Notes under the pieces: model-generated
What the model was told of the DNA's origin: nothing
Seen by the model: only the letters and a program-made list of their open reading frames with translations
Database searches by the model: none
Assembly (NCBI RefSeq): GCF_019331775.1
Contig: NZ_JAHBBD010000011.1
Location: 1-64,000, forward strand
Reading direction: 5' to 3'
Length of the DNA stretch: 64,000 bases
DNA from: Bifidobacterium phasiani
GTDB taxonomy: Bacteria; Actinomycetota; Actinomycetes; Actinomycetales; Bifidobacteriaceae
Translations under genes and position numbers: made by a program
Shown here: positions 32,381 through 44,204 of the stretch, piece after piece
Layout: each line of letters opens with the position of its first letter
How positions within the stretch are numbered: position 1 is the stretch's first letter

Positions 32381-33373
32381 GTGAGACGACATGACGCAGA
32401 CGGACAGCCGAACATACCCAATCGCATCGATGCGTTGCCGGTCAGAAGAACGGGGCCTGTCGTGGCCGGCGTCATCGTGGCGCTGATCGCCGCGATGGTC
32501 GTTCAGGCGCTGGTCACCAACCCGCGGTTCGACTGGCCCATCGTCTGGAAGTACCTGTTCAGCCCGAACGTGATCGAAGGCATCGGCTACACGCTGTTGC
32601 TCACCGCCATCTCGATGGTGGCGGCGATCATCCTGTCGATCGTCCTAGCCATCATGCGCAAATCCGTGAATCCGGTGCTACGCGGCGTCAGCTGGTTCTT
32701 CATCTGGTTCTTCCGCGGCACCCCGGTGTATACGCAGCTGGTATTCTGGGGACTGATCGCGGTGCTGTTCCCGAAGATCACACTGGGCATACCATTCACC
32801 TCGGTCGAATTCTGGAATATCGACACATCCACGGTCATCACCGCGTTCAATGCCGCGTGGCTGGGACTGGCGCTCAACGAGGCCGCATATCTGTCCGAGA
32901 TCGTCCGTGCCGGATTGGAGGCCGTCGACCCCGGACAGGAGGAGGCCGCCAAAGCGTTGGGTATGAGCCGCGCGCTGATCATGCGGCGCATCATCCTGCC
33001 GCAGGCGATGCGCATCATCATCCCGCCCACCGGCAACGAGACCATCGGTATGCTCAAAACCACGTCGCTGGTGCTCGCCGTACCGTTCACGCTGGAACTC
33101 CAGTTCGCCACCAACGCCATCGCCAACCGTATCTACAAGCCGATTCCGCTGCTTATCGTGGCGTGCATCTGGTATCTGGTCATCACTTCGATTCTGATGA
33201 TCATCCAATCGCGGCTGGAACGGCATTTCGGCAAGGGATTCGAGTCGCGGGCGGCCGTTGCCGTGCGTCCCGACGCGGGTGGTCCGGCAACCGTCGCAGG
33301 AGCGGACGACGCCGGTGCGGCGCGCGTCGCGCAAGCCGCGCACGAGGCGAAGATGGTGGGTTTGAACGCATGA
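32381..33373 (+). CDS. Polar amino-acid ABC permease
   Basis: A 330-residue HisM/GlnP-type membrane protein with about five or six helices. The family core is visible: [36 protein letters not shown], and the ATPase-contact EAA motif [22 protein letters not shown]. Start GTG at 32381, ten bases after AAGGAGAGG. A C-terminal Ala-rich tail of about 45 residues follows the last helix. Its stop overlaps an ATG (ATGA) at the start region of the ATPase gene, so the two are coupled. Confidence 0.92.
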   Translation: MRRHDADGQPNIPNRIDALPVRRTGPVVAGVIVALIAAMVVQALVTNPRFDWPIVWKYLFSPNVIEGIGYTLLLTAISMVAAIILSIVLAIMRKSVNPVLRGVSWFFIWFFRGTPVYTQLVFWGLIAVLFPKITLGIPFTSVEFWNIDTSTVITAFNAAWLGLALNEAAYLSEIVRAGLEAVDPGQEEAAKALGMSRALIMRRIILPQAMRIIIPPTGNETIGMLKTTSLVLAVPFTLELQFATNAIANRIYKPIPLLIVACIWYLVITSILMIIQSRLERHFGKGFESRAAVAVRPDAGGPATVAGADDAGAARVAQAAHEAKMVGLNA

Positions 33374-33387
33374 GCGAGGGAGTGACG

Positions 33388-34188
33388 ATGAGCGGGAATG
33401 ATGCGGATGCCGGAATGCCGGTCCCCGCCGTTGAGGCGAGGCAGGTGCATAAGGCGTTCGGCGGACTGCACGTGCTCAAAGGCGTGGACATGACCGTGAT
33501 GCCCGGCACGGTGACGGTAATCCTCGGGCCTTCGGGCTCCGGTAAGTCCACGTTCCTGCGGTTGATCAACCAGCTGGAGACATTGACCGGCGGGTCCATC
33601 CTGGTGGATGGCGAGCTGGTCGGATTCCGTCATGTGAACCATCATGGCCGGGATATGCTGCAGACGCTGACCGAGAAGGAGAAGGCCGTGCAGCGGTCCA
33701 AGCTCGGCATGGTGTTCCAGCGGTTCAACCTGTTCCCGCATATGACCGCGTTGGAGAATGTGATGGAGGCTCCCATCCACGTCGGTCATGTGGATCGGCG
33801 TCAGGCTCGTGAGCTCGCCGTCGCGGAACTGGAACGCGTCGGTATGGGCGACCGGCTCGATTACTATCCGTCGCAGCTCTCCGGTGGCCAGCAGCAGCGT
33901 GTGGCCATCGCCCGCGCCTTGGCGATGAAGCCGGAGATCATGCTGTTCGACGAGCCGACTTCCGCGCTCGACCCCGAGCTCGTCGGCGAGGTGCTGAACG
34001 TGATGCGGTCGCTTGCGGCCGACGGCATGACGATGATCGTCGTGACCCACGAAATCGGATTCGCCCGAGAGGTCGCCGACCAGATCGTGTTCATGGACGG
34101 GGGCGTGGTGGTGGAACACGGAGGGCCGCAGATCGTCGACCATCCGACCGAGCCTCGCTTCCGCGACTTCTTGCAGCATGTGCTCTGA
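33388..34188 (+). CDS. Polar amino-acid ABC ATPase
   Basis: A 266-residue ATPase of the GlnQ/HisP family. Walker [14 protein letters not shown]-loop [12 protein letters not shown], signature [18 protein letters not shown], Walker [14 protein letters not shown] and [13 protein letters not shown]. It pairs with the permease and binding protein upstream. I favour ATG 33388 for its GGGAG site; the in-frame ATG at 33370 overlapping the permease stop would add six residues (MSEGVT). Confidence 0.92.
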   Translation: MSGNDADAGMPVPAVEARQVHKAFGGLHVLKGVDMTVMPGTVTVILGPSGSGKSTFLRLINQLETLTGGSILVDGELVGFRHVNHHGRDMLQTLTEKEKAVQRSKLGMVFQRFNLFPHMTALENVMEAPIHVGHVDRRQARELAVAELERVGMGDRLDYYPSQLSGGQQQRVAIARALAMKPEIMLFDEPTSALDPELVGEVLNVMRSLAADGMTMIVVTHEIGFAREVADQIVFMDGGVVVEHGGPQIVDHPTEPRFRDFLQHVL

Positions 34189-34497
34189 TCCGCATCGATA
34201 TCGACGTTGATCGCCGTGCGGCGGTTTCCGGGCCACGTTGATTCGTGGCCGCAACCGTCTGTTCCGTCAATCGCCGTCGAATTCCCGCTTTCGGGCGTCG
34301 TTTTTCCGCGAACATTGCGCCTCGTCGTTTTTCGCACTTGCGGAAGGACGAAAGTCAACAGGGGCGTGCGGGGCGATTGGGATGCCGAGACTCAAAACCG
34401 ACGCGCGGAAGACCGACGCGTACGGCGTGCCCCCCAGTGGCTGGTAGGATGGATGCCGACAGATTCGGATGGCCTCCCCATATGCCAAGGAGGTCGG

Positions 34498-34530
34498 GTG
34501 AAAGGATTCCGGGAGTTGCTCAGCCGATAG
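34498..34530 (+). CDS. Possible ten-residue leader peptide
   Basis: A GTG start four bases after a perfect AAGGAGG (34487-34493) opens a frame for MKGFRELLSR and TAG. The strong ribosome site on such a short frame, 200 bases before an ABC-F gene and just ahead of a hairpin, is what would be expected of a translational attenuator. It could also be the relic of a lost gene. Confidence 0.4.
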   Translation: MKGFRELLSR

Positions 34531-34545
34531 ATGACTGTCGCGGAG

Positions 34546-34565
34546 CATGGCGGCGTGCCGCCATG
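34546..34565 (+). promoter_or_regulatory. Hairpin after the leader peptide
   Basis: Perfect nine-base arms CATGGCGGC and GCCGCCATG with a two-base loop, 15 bases after the leader stop. A further GACTGTC (about 34533) can pair with GACAGTC (about 34644), giving alternative folds. Confidence 0.4.
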
Positions 34566-34674
34566 AGGTCGTGCGCATAGTGGCGCGCCGCCGCACATCA
34601 TCATCGGCCATGCCCGTCATCATCGGGCGCCGCATCCTCCCGATGACAGTCCCCGTAATGATATCGCCATAGGC

Positions 34675-34692
34675 GTGGCATCAGCATGCCAC
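34675..34692. promoter_or_regulatory. Palindrome before the ABC-F gene
   Basis: GTGGCAT and ATGCCAC separated by CAGC, 37 bases before the start codon; a possible operator. Confidence 0.3.
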
Positions 34693-34729
34693 CGATTCGT
34701 TCGCAGCGGCGCGCCGGAAAGGACCATCC

Positions 34730-36346
34730 ATGACGCAACCCACGATGCTGACGCTGTCCCATATCGCCTACACCTACCCCTCCGCCCCCGAACCGCTGTT
34801 CGAGGACGTCTCCGTGAGCCTTTCGCGTGGCTGGACCGCCGTGCTGGGCGACAACGGCATCGGCAAATCGACGCTGGCCCGCGTGGCGGCGGGCCTGCTG
34901 CGCCCGGACCGGGGCGTCGTCGCGCCGGCGCCCGACGGGCTGGCCGTGGCGTACTGCCCGCAGTCCACCGACGAACGCCCCGGCAACCTCGACGACGTGG
35001 CCGCCGACTGGTCGCCCGAGGCGATGGCCGTCCGCCAGGCGCTCGGCATCGACGAGGGCTGGCTGTACCGCTACGATACGCTGTCCGGCGGCGAGGCCAA
35101 GCGCGTGCAGATCGCGTGCGCGATGGCCGCGCGGCCGGACGTGCTGGTGCTCGACGAGCCGAGCAACCACGTCGACGAGCCGACGCGCGCGGCCATCGTC
35201 GCGGCCATGCGGCGGTTCCGCGGCATCGGCGTGCTCATCTCGCACGACGTCGAGCTCATCGACGCGACCTGCGGGCGATGCGTGATGTTCGAACGCCGAC
35301 ACGTCGACGGCCGCAACGTCAGCGTCGTGACCACCTACCAGGGCGGCTACACGCAGGCGGCGGCGCAGCGCGACGCCAACGACGCGCGCGACGTGGACCG
35401 GCTGAACGCCGCGCGCCGCGAGGCCGCCCGCCTGCGTGAGGCGCAGTCGGCGCGCCTGGCCAAGGTACAGCGCGCCGACGCGATGCGCGAGCGCGGCGGG
35501 CGGCGCATCGGCGCCAAGGACAACGACGCGCGCTACAGGCTGCACCTGGCCAAGGCGACGAGCCTGGACTCCGGCGTCAGCCGCGCCTACGCGCAGCTCG
35601 ACGGACGGGTCGCCGCCGCCGAGCGGAAGGCCGCGTCGCTGAGCGTGGCCGCGAAGCGCTACGACGGCGACATCTGGCTGGACGCGGGGCCCAGCCACCG
35701 CCGCGAGCTGGTGCGCATCGGACCGGGGCTCATCCGGTTCGGCGGCGACGGGGCGGTCGAGGAGGCCGCGGCGCCGTGCCGCACCATGTGCCCTGCGTCG
35801 GCGCTGCATGCCGACGGGTCGCTGTGGCGCGTCGAGGCGGCGGCGATCCCGGCCGGCGGCGTCGCCGAACCCGGCGTCGCGATCCCGCTGCTGAGCCTCG
35901 GCCCGCGCGACCATGTCGGCCTGGTCGGGCCGAACGGGCTGGGCAAGTCGACCGTCGTGTGCGCGCTGCTCAGGGCCGCGGCCGACGTGCCGACGCTGGT
36001 CGTCGCGCAGGACACCGGACCCCGGGACGCCCGGCGCGCGCTGAGCCGGCTGCGTAGGCTGGAGCCCGGGCAGCGGGCCCGCGTGCTCGGCGCCTTCGCC
36101 CAGCTCAACGCCGACCCGGAGCGGCTGCTGGCGGGGGAGTCGCCGTCGCCCGGCGAGCTGCGCAAGTTGCTGCTGTGCCTGGGGCTGCTCGACCGGCCGC
36201 AGCTCATCGTCATGGACGAGCCGACCAACCATCTCGACCTGGGCTCCAAGCAGGCGCTCGCCCGCGTGCTCGCCGGCTATCCGGGCGCGTTGGTCGTCGT
36301 CTCGCACGAGCGCTGGTTCGTGGAGCAGGTGACGGCGGCGGCGTGA
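34730..36346 (+). CDS. ABC-F family ATPase
   Basis: A 538-residue soluble tandem ATPase with no membrane segments, the ABC-F layout of ribosome-associated factors, some of which protect against antibiotics. Domain 1: Walker A GDNGIGKSTLAR (about 38), LSGGEAKRVQIACAM, and VLVLDEPSNHVDE. A charged linker rich in Arg and Ala (about 215-300; INAARREAARLREAQSARL-like) is the family's inter-domain arm. Domain 2: GPNGLGKSTVVCALL, a degenerate signature SPGELRKLLLCLGLL, LIVMDEPTNHLDL and VVVSHERWFVEQ. The start has GGAAAGGA. Role inferred as translation factor or resistance; the leader region hints at regulated expression. Confidence 0.88.
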   Translation: MTQPTMLTLSHIAYTYPSAPEPLFEDVSVSLSRGWTAVLGDNGIGKSTLARVAAGLLRPDRGVVAPAPDGLAVAYCPQSTDERPGNLDDVAADWSPEAMAVRQALGIDEGWLYRYDTLSGGEAKRVQIACAMAARPDVLVLDEPSNHVDEPTRAAIVAAMRRFRGIGVLISHDVELIDATCGRCVMFERRHVDGRNVSVVTTYQGGYTQAAAQRDANDARDVDRLNAARREAARLREAQSARLAKVQRADAMRERGGRRIGAKDNDARYRLHLAKATSLDSGVSRAYAQLDGRVAAAERKAASLSVAAKRYDGDIWLDAGPSHRRELVRIGPGLIRFGGDGAVEEAAAPCRTMCPASALHADGSLWRVEAAAIPAGGVAEPGVAIPLLSLGPRDHVGLVGPNGLGKSTVVCALLRAAADVPTLVVAQDTGPRDARRALSRLRRLEPGQRARVLGAFAQLNADPERLLAGESPSPGELRKLLLCLGLLDRPQLIVMDEPTNHLDLGSKQALARVLAGYPGALVVVSHERWFVEQVTAAA

Positions 36347-36768
36347 GCGCGCGGCCGGGCGGTCTGGCGTCCGATATGCGGCGGATGTCGCACGGCGGGT
36401 ATCATGCCCGGCGTCGGGTTTGGTTGATAAACAGCGTGCGCCCTGCGTTCTACCCGACGCTGGGGATGGCTCAGCGTCGGTTCCGTGGCATCGCTGCCTC
36501 CGCAAGTGCTACGGAACCGACTCCATGGCGTCCGGCGGCTACTGGAGCGTCCAGGATGCCGCCGCAAGTGCCTACGGAACCGAGGCTGGACGGTTGACCG
36601 TTATGACGGTCGTATCGCCGGATGTCGGTCGGCGGGGCGGCGGATCGACGGACTGGCTCGCCGAACCGCCGCAACAGCGATGTTCCTCATGCCCGGATGA
36701 TGCCGGGCGGTTCGGCGGCATCGGCCGGGCCGGGCGGTGGGTTGCAGGCAGACGATATGCTGGTTCGG
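36347..36768. other. Intergenic region with GGTTCCG and CCTACGG repeats
   Basis: No gene. A hairpin with CCCGGCGTCGGGT and ACCCGACGCTGGG (36407-36463) is followed by an inverted repeat CGGTTCCGT/ACGGAACCG (36478-36519). The second arm lies in a unit CCGCAAGTGCTACGGAACCG that recurs 62 bases later as CCGCAAGTGCCTACGGAACC (36561-36580). The GTGCCTAC word is shared with the repeats at 10397-10430. Confidence 0.5.
36756..36761 (+). promoter_or_regulatory. -10-like hexamer, leaderless start
   Basis: TATGCT lies seven bases before the ATG at 36769. Confidence 0.4.
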
Positions 36769-37287
36769 ATGAGGGAACCGATGAGCCTGCGGTTGGCGGC
36801 GATGCAAGACCTGCCCCGAATCAAGGACGTCTATGGGCGCATTGTCGACCACATGGACGAGACGGGCATCCGCATTTGGGACGATGTCTATCCCCGTGAG
36901 TTCTTCGAGGACGATATCGCGAACGAACGCCTGTACGTCGTGACGGCCGGGGCGGATGTCGCCGCCGCCTTCGCGTTGTGCGATTCGCATCCGGGCGAAG
37001 GATTCGTGCAATGGCGGGACGGTCGGGGCAAGGCGCTGTACGTGGACCGGTTGGGCGTCGACGTGGGCTATCGCGGATTGGGAGTCGGCGGTCTGGCTCT
37101 CGGGCACGCCAAGACGCTCGCCCGGAGGCGCGGGGCGGAATATTTGCGGTTGTTCGTCGTGGATGCCAACGAACCGGCCATCCGCCTGTATGGCAGAAGC
37201 GGTTTCGTCCGACGGCCCGGCGTCTATGACGAGGTCATAGACGCCGATCTTGTCTTTCACGAATATGGATTTGAAACGGCTCTATAG
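36769..37287 (+). CDS. GNAT-family N-acetyltransferase
   Basis: A 172-residue acyl-CoA N-acyltransferase. MSLRLAAMQDLPRIKDVYG is the first strand and helix, ALYVDRLGVDVGYRGLGVGG is the acetyl-CoA pyrophosphate-binding loop (R-G-x-G-V-G core), and RLFVVDANEPAIRLYGRSGF is the last helix and strand. It acetylates an amine or peptide of unknown identity. The ATG at 36769 is chosen for TATGCT seven bases upstream; alternatives at 36757 and 36781 are in frame. It is convergent with glnA. Confidence 0.85.
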   Translation: MREPMSLRLAAMQDLPRIKDVYGRIVDHMDETGIRIWDDVYPREFFEDDIANERLYVVTAGADVAAAFALCDSHPGEGFVQWRDGRGKALYVDRLGVDVGYRGLGVGGLALGHAKTLARRRGAEYLRLFVVDANEPAIRLYGRSGFVRRPGVYDEVIDADLVFHEYGFETAL

Positions 37288-37597
37288 ATGACGGCCATCC
37301 TGTGCGGTTCGGGTCTGTGCGAACGTCGCGCGCGTGAGGTCGCAGCCCTCCAGGGCCATTCCGTGCGGCTCGGGTCTGCGCTTGTCGGAGGGCGGCGAAG
37401 TCGGCTGGGGCGGCGGGCCTCCATCAAACGGCACGGCTCGGCGGAGGTGGGGCGACGGCGGCCATGCGGCTGCGCGGTCCAACCGTCCGCCATCGTGACG
37501 CGAAAGGCGGGAGCCGTGATACGAAAAGGCGGGAGCCCCGGCCAATGGACCGGGGCTCCCGCGCATGACGCCGATGGTTCGAGGCCGAACCGGACGG
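37288..37597. other. Intergenic region with a short direct repeat and the glnA terminator
   Basis: Two copies of TGTGCGGTTCGGGTCTGTGC-like sequence (near 37307 and 37364) are visible, then the glnA terminator. No gene is supported. Confidence 0.4.
37531..37560 (-). terminator. glnA terminator
   Basis: Perfect 11-base arms GGGAGCCCCGG and CCGGGGCTCCC around an eight-base loop; on the minus strand it is followed by GCCTTTTCG. A classic intrinsic terminator 38 bases after the glnA stop. Confidence 0.8.
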
Positions 37598-39034
37598 TCA
37601 GATGTGGAAGTACAGCTCGTACTCCAGCGGGGTCGGGACCAGGCGGGCCTGGTCGATCTCGCCGCGCTTGATGTCGACCCACGTCTCGATGAGGTCGTCG
37701 GTGAACACGTCGCCGGCGGTCAGGAAGTCGTGGTCCTCCTCAAGGGCGTCGAGCGCCTCGGCGAGCGAGCCCGGAACCTGCTTGATGCCGGCGTGCTCCT
37801 CCGGCGGCAGCTCGTAGAGGTCCTTGTCGACCGGCTCCGGCGGCTCGATGTGGTTGAGGATGCCGTCCAGGCCGGCCATGAGCTGCGCGGAGAACGCGAG
37901 GAACGGGTTCGACGAGGGATCCGGCGCGCGGAACTCGATGCGCTTGGCGGCCGGCGAGGAGCCGGCGAGCGGGATGCGGATCGCGGCCGAGCGGTTGCGG
38001 GCCGAGTACACCAGGTTGACCGGCGCCTCGAAGCCCGGGACCAGGCGGTGGTAGGAGTTCAGCGACGGGTTGGTGAACGCCAGCACCGACGAGGAGTGCT
38101 TGATCAGGCCGCCGATGTACCAGCGGGCGAGGTCGGACAGGCCGCCGTAGCCCTTCTCGTCGTAGAACAGCGGCTTGCCGTCCTTCCACAGCGACTGGTG
38201 GCAGTGCATGCCGGTGCCGTTGTCGCCCGCGATCGGCTTGGGCATGAACGTCGCGGCCTTGCCGGCGAGGAACGCGGTCTCGTGCACCACGTACTTGTAC
38301 TTCATCAGGTCGTCGCCGGCGTGCTGCAGCGAGTTGAAACGGTAGTTGATCTCCTGCTGGCCGGCGCCCGCGACCTCGTGGTGGGCGCGCTCGAGGACCA
38401 GGCCGACCTTCTGCAGGTTGGCGACCATGTCGTCGCGCAGGTCCTGGGTGTGGTCGCACGGCGGGACCGGGAAGTAGCCGCGCTTGATGCGGTTCTTGAA
38501 GCCGATGTTCGGGGTGCCGTCCTCCTCGACGTCGGTGCCGGTGTTCCACGGCGCCTCGACGGAGTCGACCTCGTAGAAGGAGCGCTGCATCGAGTTCTCG
38601 AAACGCACCTTGTCGAAGATGAAGAACTCGGCCTCCGGCGCGAAGTACGCGACGTCGGCGATGCCGGTGGACTTCAGGTAGGCCTCGGCCTTGCCGGCGA
38701 CCTGGCGCGGGTCGCGCGAGTACGGCTCGTCGGTCAGCGGGTCGACGATGGAGAACGCGACGTTCAGGGTCTTGTGCTTGCGGAACGGGTCGATGTAGGC
38801 GGTCTCGACGTCCGGGATGAGCTTCATGTCGGACTCGTTGATGGCCTGGAAGCCCTCGACCGAGGAGCCGTCGAACGGCATGCCTTCGTCGAAAGCATCC
38901 TTGAGGAACTCGCTTGCGGGCACCGTGAAGTGCTGCTGGACGCCGATGAGGTCGGTGAAGCGCACGGAGACGTACTCCACGCCCTCCTGGTTGATCAGCG
39001 CCTCGGCATCGGCCTTGGTCTTGATTGCAGTCAC
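37598..39034 (-). CDS. glnA: Glutamine synthetase, type I
   Basis: A 478-residue ammonia-assimilating enzyme making glutamine from glutamate, ammonia and ATP; the active form is a dodecamer in the cytoplasm. Visible motifs are FDGSSVEGF (latch region), [26 protein letters not shown] with the metal and ammonium residues, and [10 protein letters not shown]. Tyr407 in [11 protein letters not shown] is the tyrosine adenylylated in beta-subtype enzymes, so activity is probably controlled by an adenylyltransferase. The start is a GTG at 39034, seven bases after AGGAG. A -10 (TACACT) and CGTAACCGAATC lie upstream. Single gene with terminator. Confidence 0.96.
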   Translation of the reverse strand: MTAIKTKADAEALINQEGVEYVSVRFTDLIGVQQHFTVPASEFLKDAFDEGMPFDGSSVEGFQAINESDMKLIPDVETAYIDPFRKHKTLNVAFSIVDPLTDEPYSRDPRQVAGKAEAYLKSTGIADVAYFAPEAEFFIFDKVRFENSMQRSFYEVDSVEAPWNTGTDVEEDGTPNIGFKNRIKRGYFPVPPCDHTQDLRDDMVANLQKVGLVLERAHHEVAGAGQQEINYRFNSLQHAGDDLMKYKYVVHETAFLAGKAATFMPKPIAGDNGTGMHCHQSLWKDGKPLFYDEKGYGGLSDLARWYIGGLIKHSSSVLAFTNPSLNSYHRLVPGFEAPVNLVYSARNRSAAIRIPLAGSSPAAKRIEFRAPDPSSNPFLAFSAQLMAGLDGILNHIEPPEPVDKDLYELPPEEHAGIKQVPGSLAEALDALEEDHDFLTAGDVFTDDLIETWVDIKRGEIDQARLVPTPLEYELYFHI

Positions 39035-39070
39035 TGGACCGCTCCTTTCATGAAATGGTTACGGGTTCTA

Positions 39071-39076
39071 AGTGTA
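39071..39076 (-). promoter_or_regulatory. -10 element of glnA
   Basis: TACACT on the minus strand, 36 bases before the GTG start. Upstream lie CGTAACCGAATC (about 39102-39113) and, downstream of the -10, CGTAACCATTTC (about 39052-39063); the first nearly matches the motif before livH. Confidence 0.45.
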
Positions 39077-39319
39077 AAAGGTCTGGTTTCGTCCGTTCGC
39101 CGATTCGGTTACGAGAATGTTTCGTGCCGGCGAACCGGCGGGGCGGTGGGAGGCTGCGGCGTCGCGGCGGTGACGTGATGGCGACATGGCGGCGTCGCGG
39201 CGGGAGGCGATGACGATGCGGCGGGAGGCGTCGGACGGCGGGGCACCGCGGCGGCGGCCGACGGTCCGGTTGGTGGCCGGCGGAGGCGGCAAACCGGCGG
39301 GTGGGGCTTGCGGCACGAC

Positions 39320-39340
39320 TTGTTAGTGATAGAATAACAA
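39320..39340. promoter_or_regulatory. Candidate operator of the copper module
   Basis: TTGTTA and TAACAA are perfect inverted six-base arms 21 bases end to end, overlapping the -10 candidate TAGAAT (39330-39335). The position, 36 bases before the regulator's ATG, is right for autoregulation by that Rrf2-type repressor. Confidence 0.5.
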
Positions 39341-39375
39341 CCGTCCGATCCGACGGACGGGAGGAGGAATCGTCG

Positions 39376-40118
39376 ATGGCATACCCCACGCGGCTCAGCG
39401 ACGCCATCCATATCCTGCTGTATGTGCACGTCAACGCGGGCGACGATCTGTCCAGCGCGGCGATCGCCGACAGCGTCAGCACCCATCCCTCCTACGTCCG
39501 CCAGCTGATGTCGGCGCTGCGCAAGGGGGGGTTGCTGGACTGCTCGCGCGGGCAGGCCACGCCGACGCTGACGCGCCCGGTCGGCGATATCAGTCTGCTC
39601 GACGTCTACCGCGCGGTGGAGGGAGGGCGGCCGCTGCTGCACCGTGATGCGGACACCAACCCGGAATGCAGCATGGGGATGTGCATCCAGACGGCGGTGC
39701 GCAGCTGCTTCGACGAGATCCAGGAGGCGGCGGAGCGTGCGATGGCCTCGATCTCGCTGGAGGACGTCATGACGCGGTTCCGTTGCGAAGGCGAATGCCA
39801 CTGCGACCCGCGACGCTGTCCGTGCGGCGGACGCTGCGGCTCGCCGACATGCGGCGCGCCCGCCGGCGGGGGAGCCGCCGGGCATGCGGCGCCGGCATCG
39901 TGTTGCGGCGCGGCGGATGCGACGGGCTGCGCGGGCGCGGCGCGCACGGCCGGCAGGCAAGGCGGGCCGGACACGGCGGACCCGCCGGATGCGGCGGACG
40001 GGACGGCTGCTGCGGATGCGGCGGACATGATGGACGCGGCGAGTCCAGACGTGGCGGACGGGACGAACACAACCACGATGATGACACCGGCCGGTGAGAC
40101 CCCGGCGGACGGGAGGGC

Positions 40119-40122
<4 letters not shown>
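39376..40122 (+). CDS. Rrf2-family regulator with a cysteine-rich tail
   Basis: A 248-residue transcription factor. Residues 1-135 are an Rrf2-type winged helix: [38 protein letters not shown] (read in two parts) and [16 protein letters not shown]. Three cysteines would be expected in Fe-S members; here CSMGMC (about 97-102) and one more Cys at about 110 may serve. From about residue 136 comes an extra segment with thirteen or so Cys ([19 protein letters not shown], then PTCGAP, SCCGA, GCAGA), resembling a metallothionein, then an Ala/Asp-rich tail. It overlaps copA by four bases (ATGA), so I infer a copper-responsive repressor. The start ATG 39376 follows GAGGAGG. Confidence 0.82.
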
Positions 40123-42761
<2,639 letters not shown>

Positions 42762-42844
42762 ATCGGATGATACATCCGGTGATACAAATAAGACCTGCTG
42801 ATATATCGTTATTGATGCGATGCAGCGGGTTTTATGATATATGA

Positions 42845-42866
42845 TGTTGTATTGGTTGATACAACA
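42845..42866. promoter_or_regulatory. Palindrome before the cupin gene
   Basis: TGTTGTAT and ATACAACA are perfect eight-base arms separated by six bases, immediately before the ribosome site of the cupin gene. The flanking 70 bases are AT-rich with GATATATC-like words. A likely operator, regulator unknown. Confidence 0.5.
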
Positions 42867-42885
42867 AAGGAAGGAGTTGCTCATC

Positions 42886-43239
42886 ATGGCCAATTACAGC
42901 AAGACCAGCGTCGCCGCGGCGCCCCGCACCGAGCTGCACGACACGCTCGGCCTGACCGGCGCGGAGATCAGCGTCAACAACCTGCCGGCCGGCGCGAGCG
43001 TCCCGTTCGTGCACCATCACCGGAAGAACGAGGAGATCTACGGCATCCTCGCGGGCAAGGGCAGGCTGGAGATCGACGGCGAAAGCGTGGACCTCGCCGC
43101 CGGCGACTGGATCCGCATCGCCCCGGCCGGCCGCCGCCGCTTCTTCGCCGCGGACGACGAGCCGCTCACCTTCATCTGCGTGCAGGTCAGGGAAGGCTCG
43201 CTGGAAGGCTTCACCGCGGACGACGGCGTCTCCGACTGA
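42886..43239 (+). CDS. Small cupin-domain protein
   Basis: A 117-residue single-domain cupin. The first metal motif is FVHHHRKNEEIYGILAGKG (His-His-x-Glu type), and the second is AAGDWIRIAPAGRRRFFA with the Pro-Ala-Gly turn but Arg where the last metal His is usual. Small cupins bind metals and small molecules or act as isomerases; no specific role can be read. The ATG at 42886 follows AAGGAAGGAG. It lies 124 bases after the copA frame, with its own palindrome and AT-rich promoter region, so it may not belong to the copper module. Confidence 0.82.
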   Translation: MANYSKTSVAAAPRTELHDTLGLTGAEISVNNLPAGASVPFVHHHRKNEEIYGILAGKGRLEIDGESVDLAAGDWIRIAPAGRRRFFAADDEPLTFICVQVREGSLEGFTADDGVSD

Positions 43240-43303
43240 CCCCGCCGAGCCCGTCGCGGTCCCCGTCCGGCTCGCCGGGCGGAAGCGGCATGCGACGAAC
43301 GTA

Positions 43304-43343
43304 AAGGGCCGTGCATCCCGGGATTCCGGAATGCACGGCCCTT
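43304..43343. terminator. Bidirectional terminator hairpin
   Basis: Perfect 13-base arms AAGGGCCGTGCAT and ATGCACGGCCCTT with an inner CCGG/CCGG, lying between the convergent cupin and DUF4191 genes. Confidence 0.7.
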
Positions 43344-43418
43344 CCATGTATGCGGTATGCGCGACGGCCCGTATACGACCGCGCCCATGCGGCCGTACGG
43401 GACCTGCGACCCGCGGGA

Positions 43419-44204
43419 TCAGCGGCCGCGCATGGCGCGACGGCTGATCTTCTGCGGATGCGTCGGATCGATGCTCTTGGGGATGCCGAAGCCCTGCTTG
43501 CGCTGCAGCGTGCGCAGGCGGTCGTTCAGGGTGTCCAGCTCCTGCTGGGTGAGCAGGAAGCGGCGGCGCGGGTGGATCCTGGCCATCAGGACGTTCTTGT
43601 GGTTGGTGGGCTCGTACGTCTTCTTCTTGACGATGGTGTTGCGCAGGTTCTTCAGACGCACCTGCTTGGGGCCGGTGCCCACGCAGATGCGGTACACCGG
43701 GATCGACGAGCCGGCGGTGACGCCCTTGATGCTCTGCTCCTGGCGGTCCATCGCGCGCATCACCCGGCCGTAGTCGCCCTCGCCGAGCAGGTAGATGCCG
43801 TTGAACCCGGTGCCGCGCCAGATCGCGTCCTTGGTCTTGGCGTCGAACCACACCGGCTCCTCGGGGAACGTGAACCCGGCCTTGTTCATGTTGCTCAGCA
43901 CGCTCACCGCGGCGCCCGGCTTGCCCTCGAGATGCTGGTAGCCGACGCGGTCGGCGCGGTTGGTCAGCACCATCGTGGCGAACAGCGCGCCGAGCATCAC
44001 GGCCAGCACGACCATGAGGATCCACATCAGCCAGGACCAGCGGAACACCAGGCCGAGGACGACGAACACCACGACCGGCGCCAGCCACGCGCCGGCCAGC
44101 AGCCAGGGCAGCACCTTGTCGTCGGCGTAGGTGTACTTGAAAATCTTGATGACCTGCTGGATCAGGCCCGGCTTCTTCTGCGCCTTCTCATCCTTGGATG
44201 GCAT
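43419..44204 (-). CDS. DUF4191-family membrane protein
   Basis: A 261-residue actinobacterial membrane protein of unknown function. Two adjacent helices (about 35-80: LLAGAWLAPVVVFVVLGLVF and the following SWLMWILMVVLAVMLGAL) are followed by a soluble region with DAKTKDAIWRGTGFNGIYLL, VPVYRICVGTGPK-like SSIPVYRICVG, and a basic C-terminus. In actinobacteria it commonly lies near glutamine synthetase or lipoyl genes. The ATG at 44204 follows GAGGAG. A TAGACT hexamer upstream (minus strand, near 44257) may be its -10. Confidence 0.88.
   Translation of the reverse strand: MPSKDEKAQKKPGLIQQVIKIFKYTYADDKVLPWLLAGAWLAPVVVFVVLGLVFRWSWLMWILMVVLAVMLGALFATMVLTNRADRVGYQHLEGKPGAAVSVLSNMNKAGFTFPEEPVWFDAKTKDAIWRGTGFNGIYLLGEGDYGRVMRAMDRQEQSIKGVTAGSSIPVYRICVGTGPKQVRLKNLRNTIVKKKTYEPTNHKNVLMARIHPRRRFLLTQQELDTLNDRLRTLQRKQGFGIPKSIDPTHPQKISRRAMRGR

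Larger units (their letters stand above)
34189..34729. other. Leader region of the ABC-F gene
   Basis: A 541-base gap without a full gene. It holds a small hairpin after the amino-acid ATPase (GGCCACG/CGTGGCC, 34231-34250), a TAGGAT -10-like hexamer near 34445, a ten-codon open frame with a perfect AAGGAGG site (34498-34530), a hairpin with perfect nine-base arms (34546-34565), and a palindrome GTGGCAT/ATGCCAC (34675-34692). Confidence 0.5.
39035..39375. other. Divergent region between glnA and the copper module
   Basis: The glnA promoter lies on the left. From about 39130 to 39300 the sequence is a G-rich run of GGCGGCGTCGCGGCGG-like words without a gene. The right end holds the regulator gene's promoter and a palindrome (39320-39340). 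Confidence 0.5.

Noticed and set aside
34207..34530. A 107-codon frame before the ABC-F gene
   Set aside because: Overlapping frames of equal length exist and no ribosome site precedes its start; only its last ten codons have a strong site, reported separately as a possible leader.
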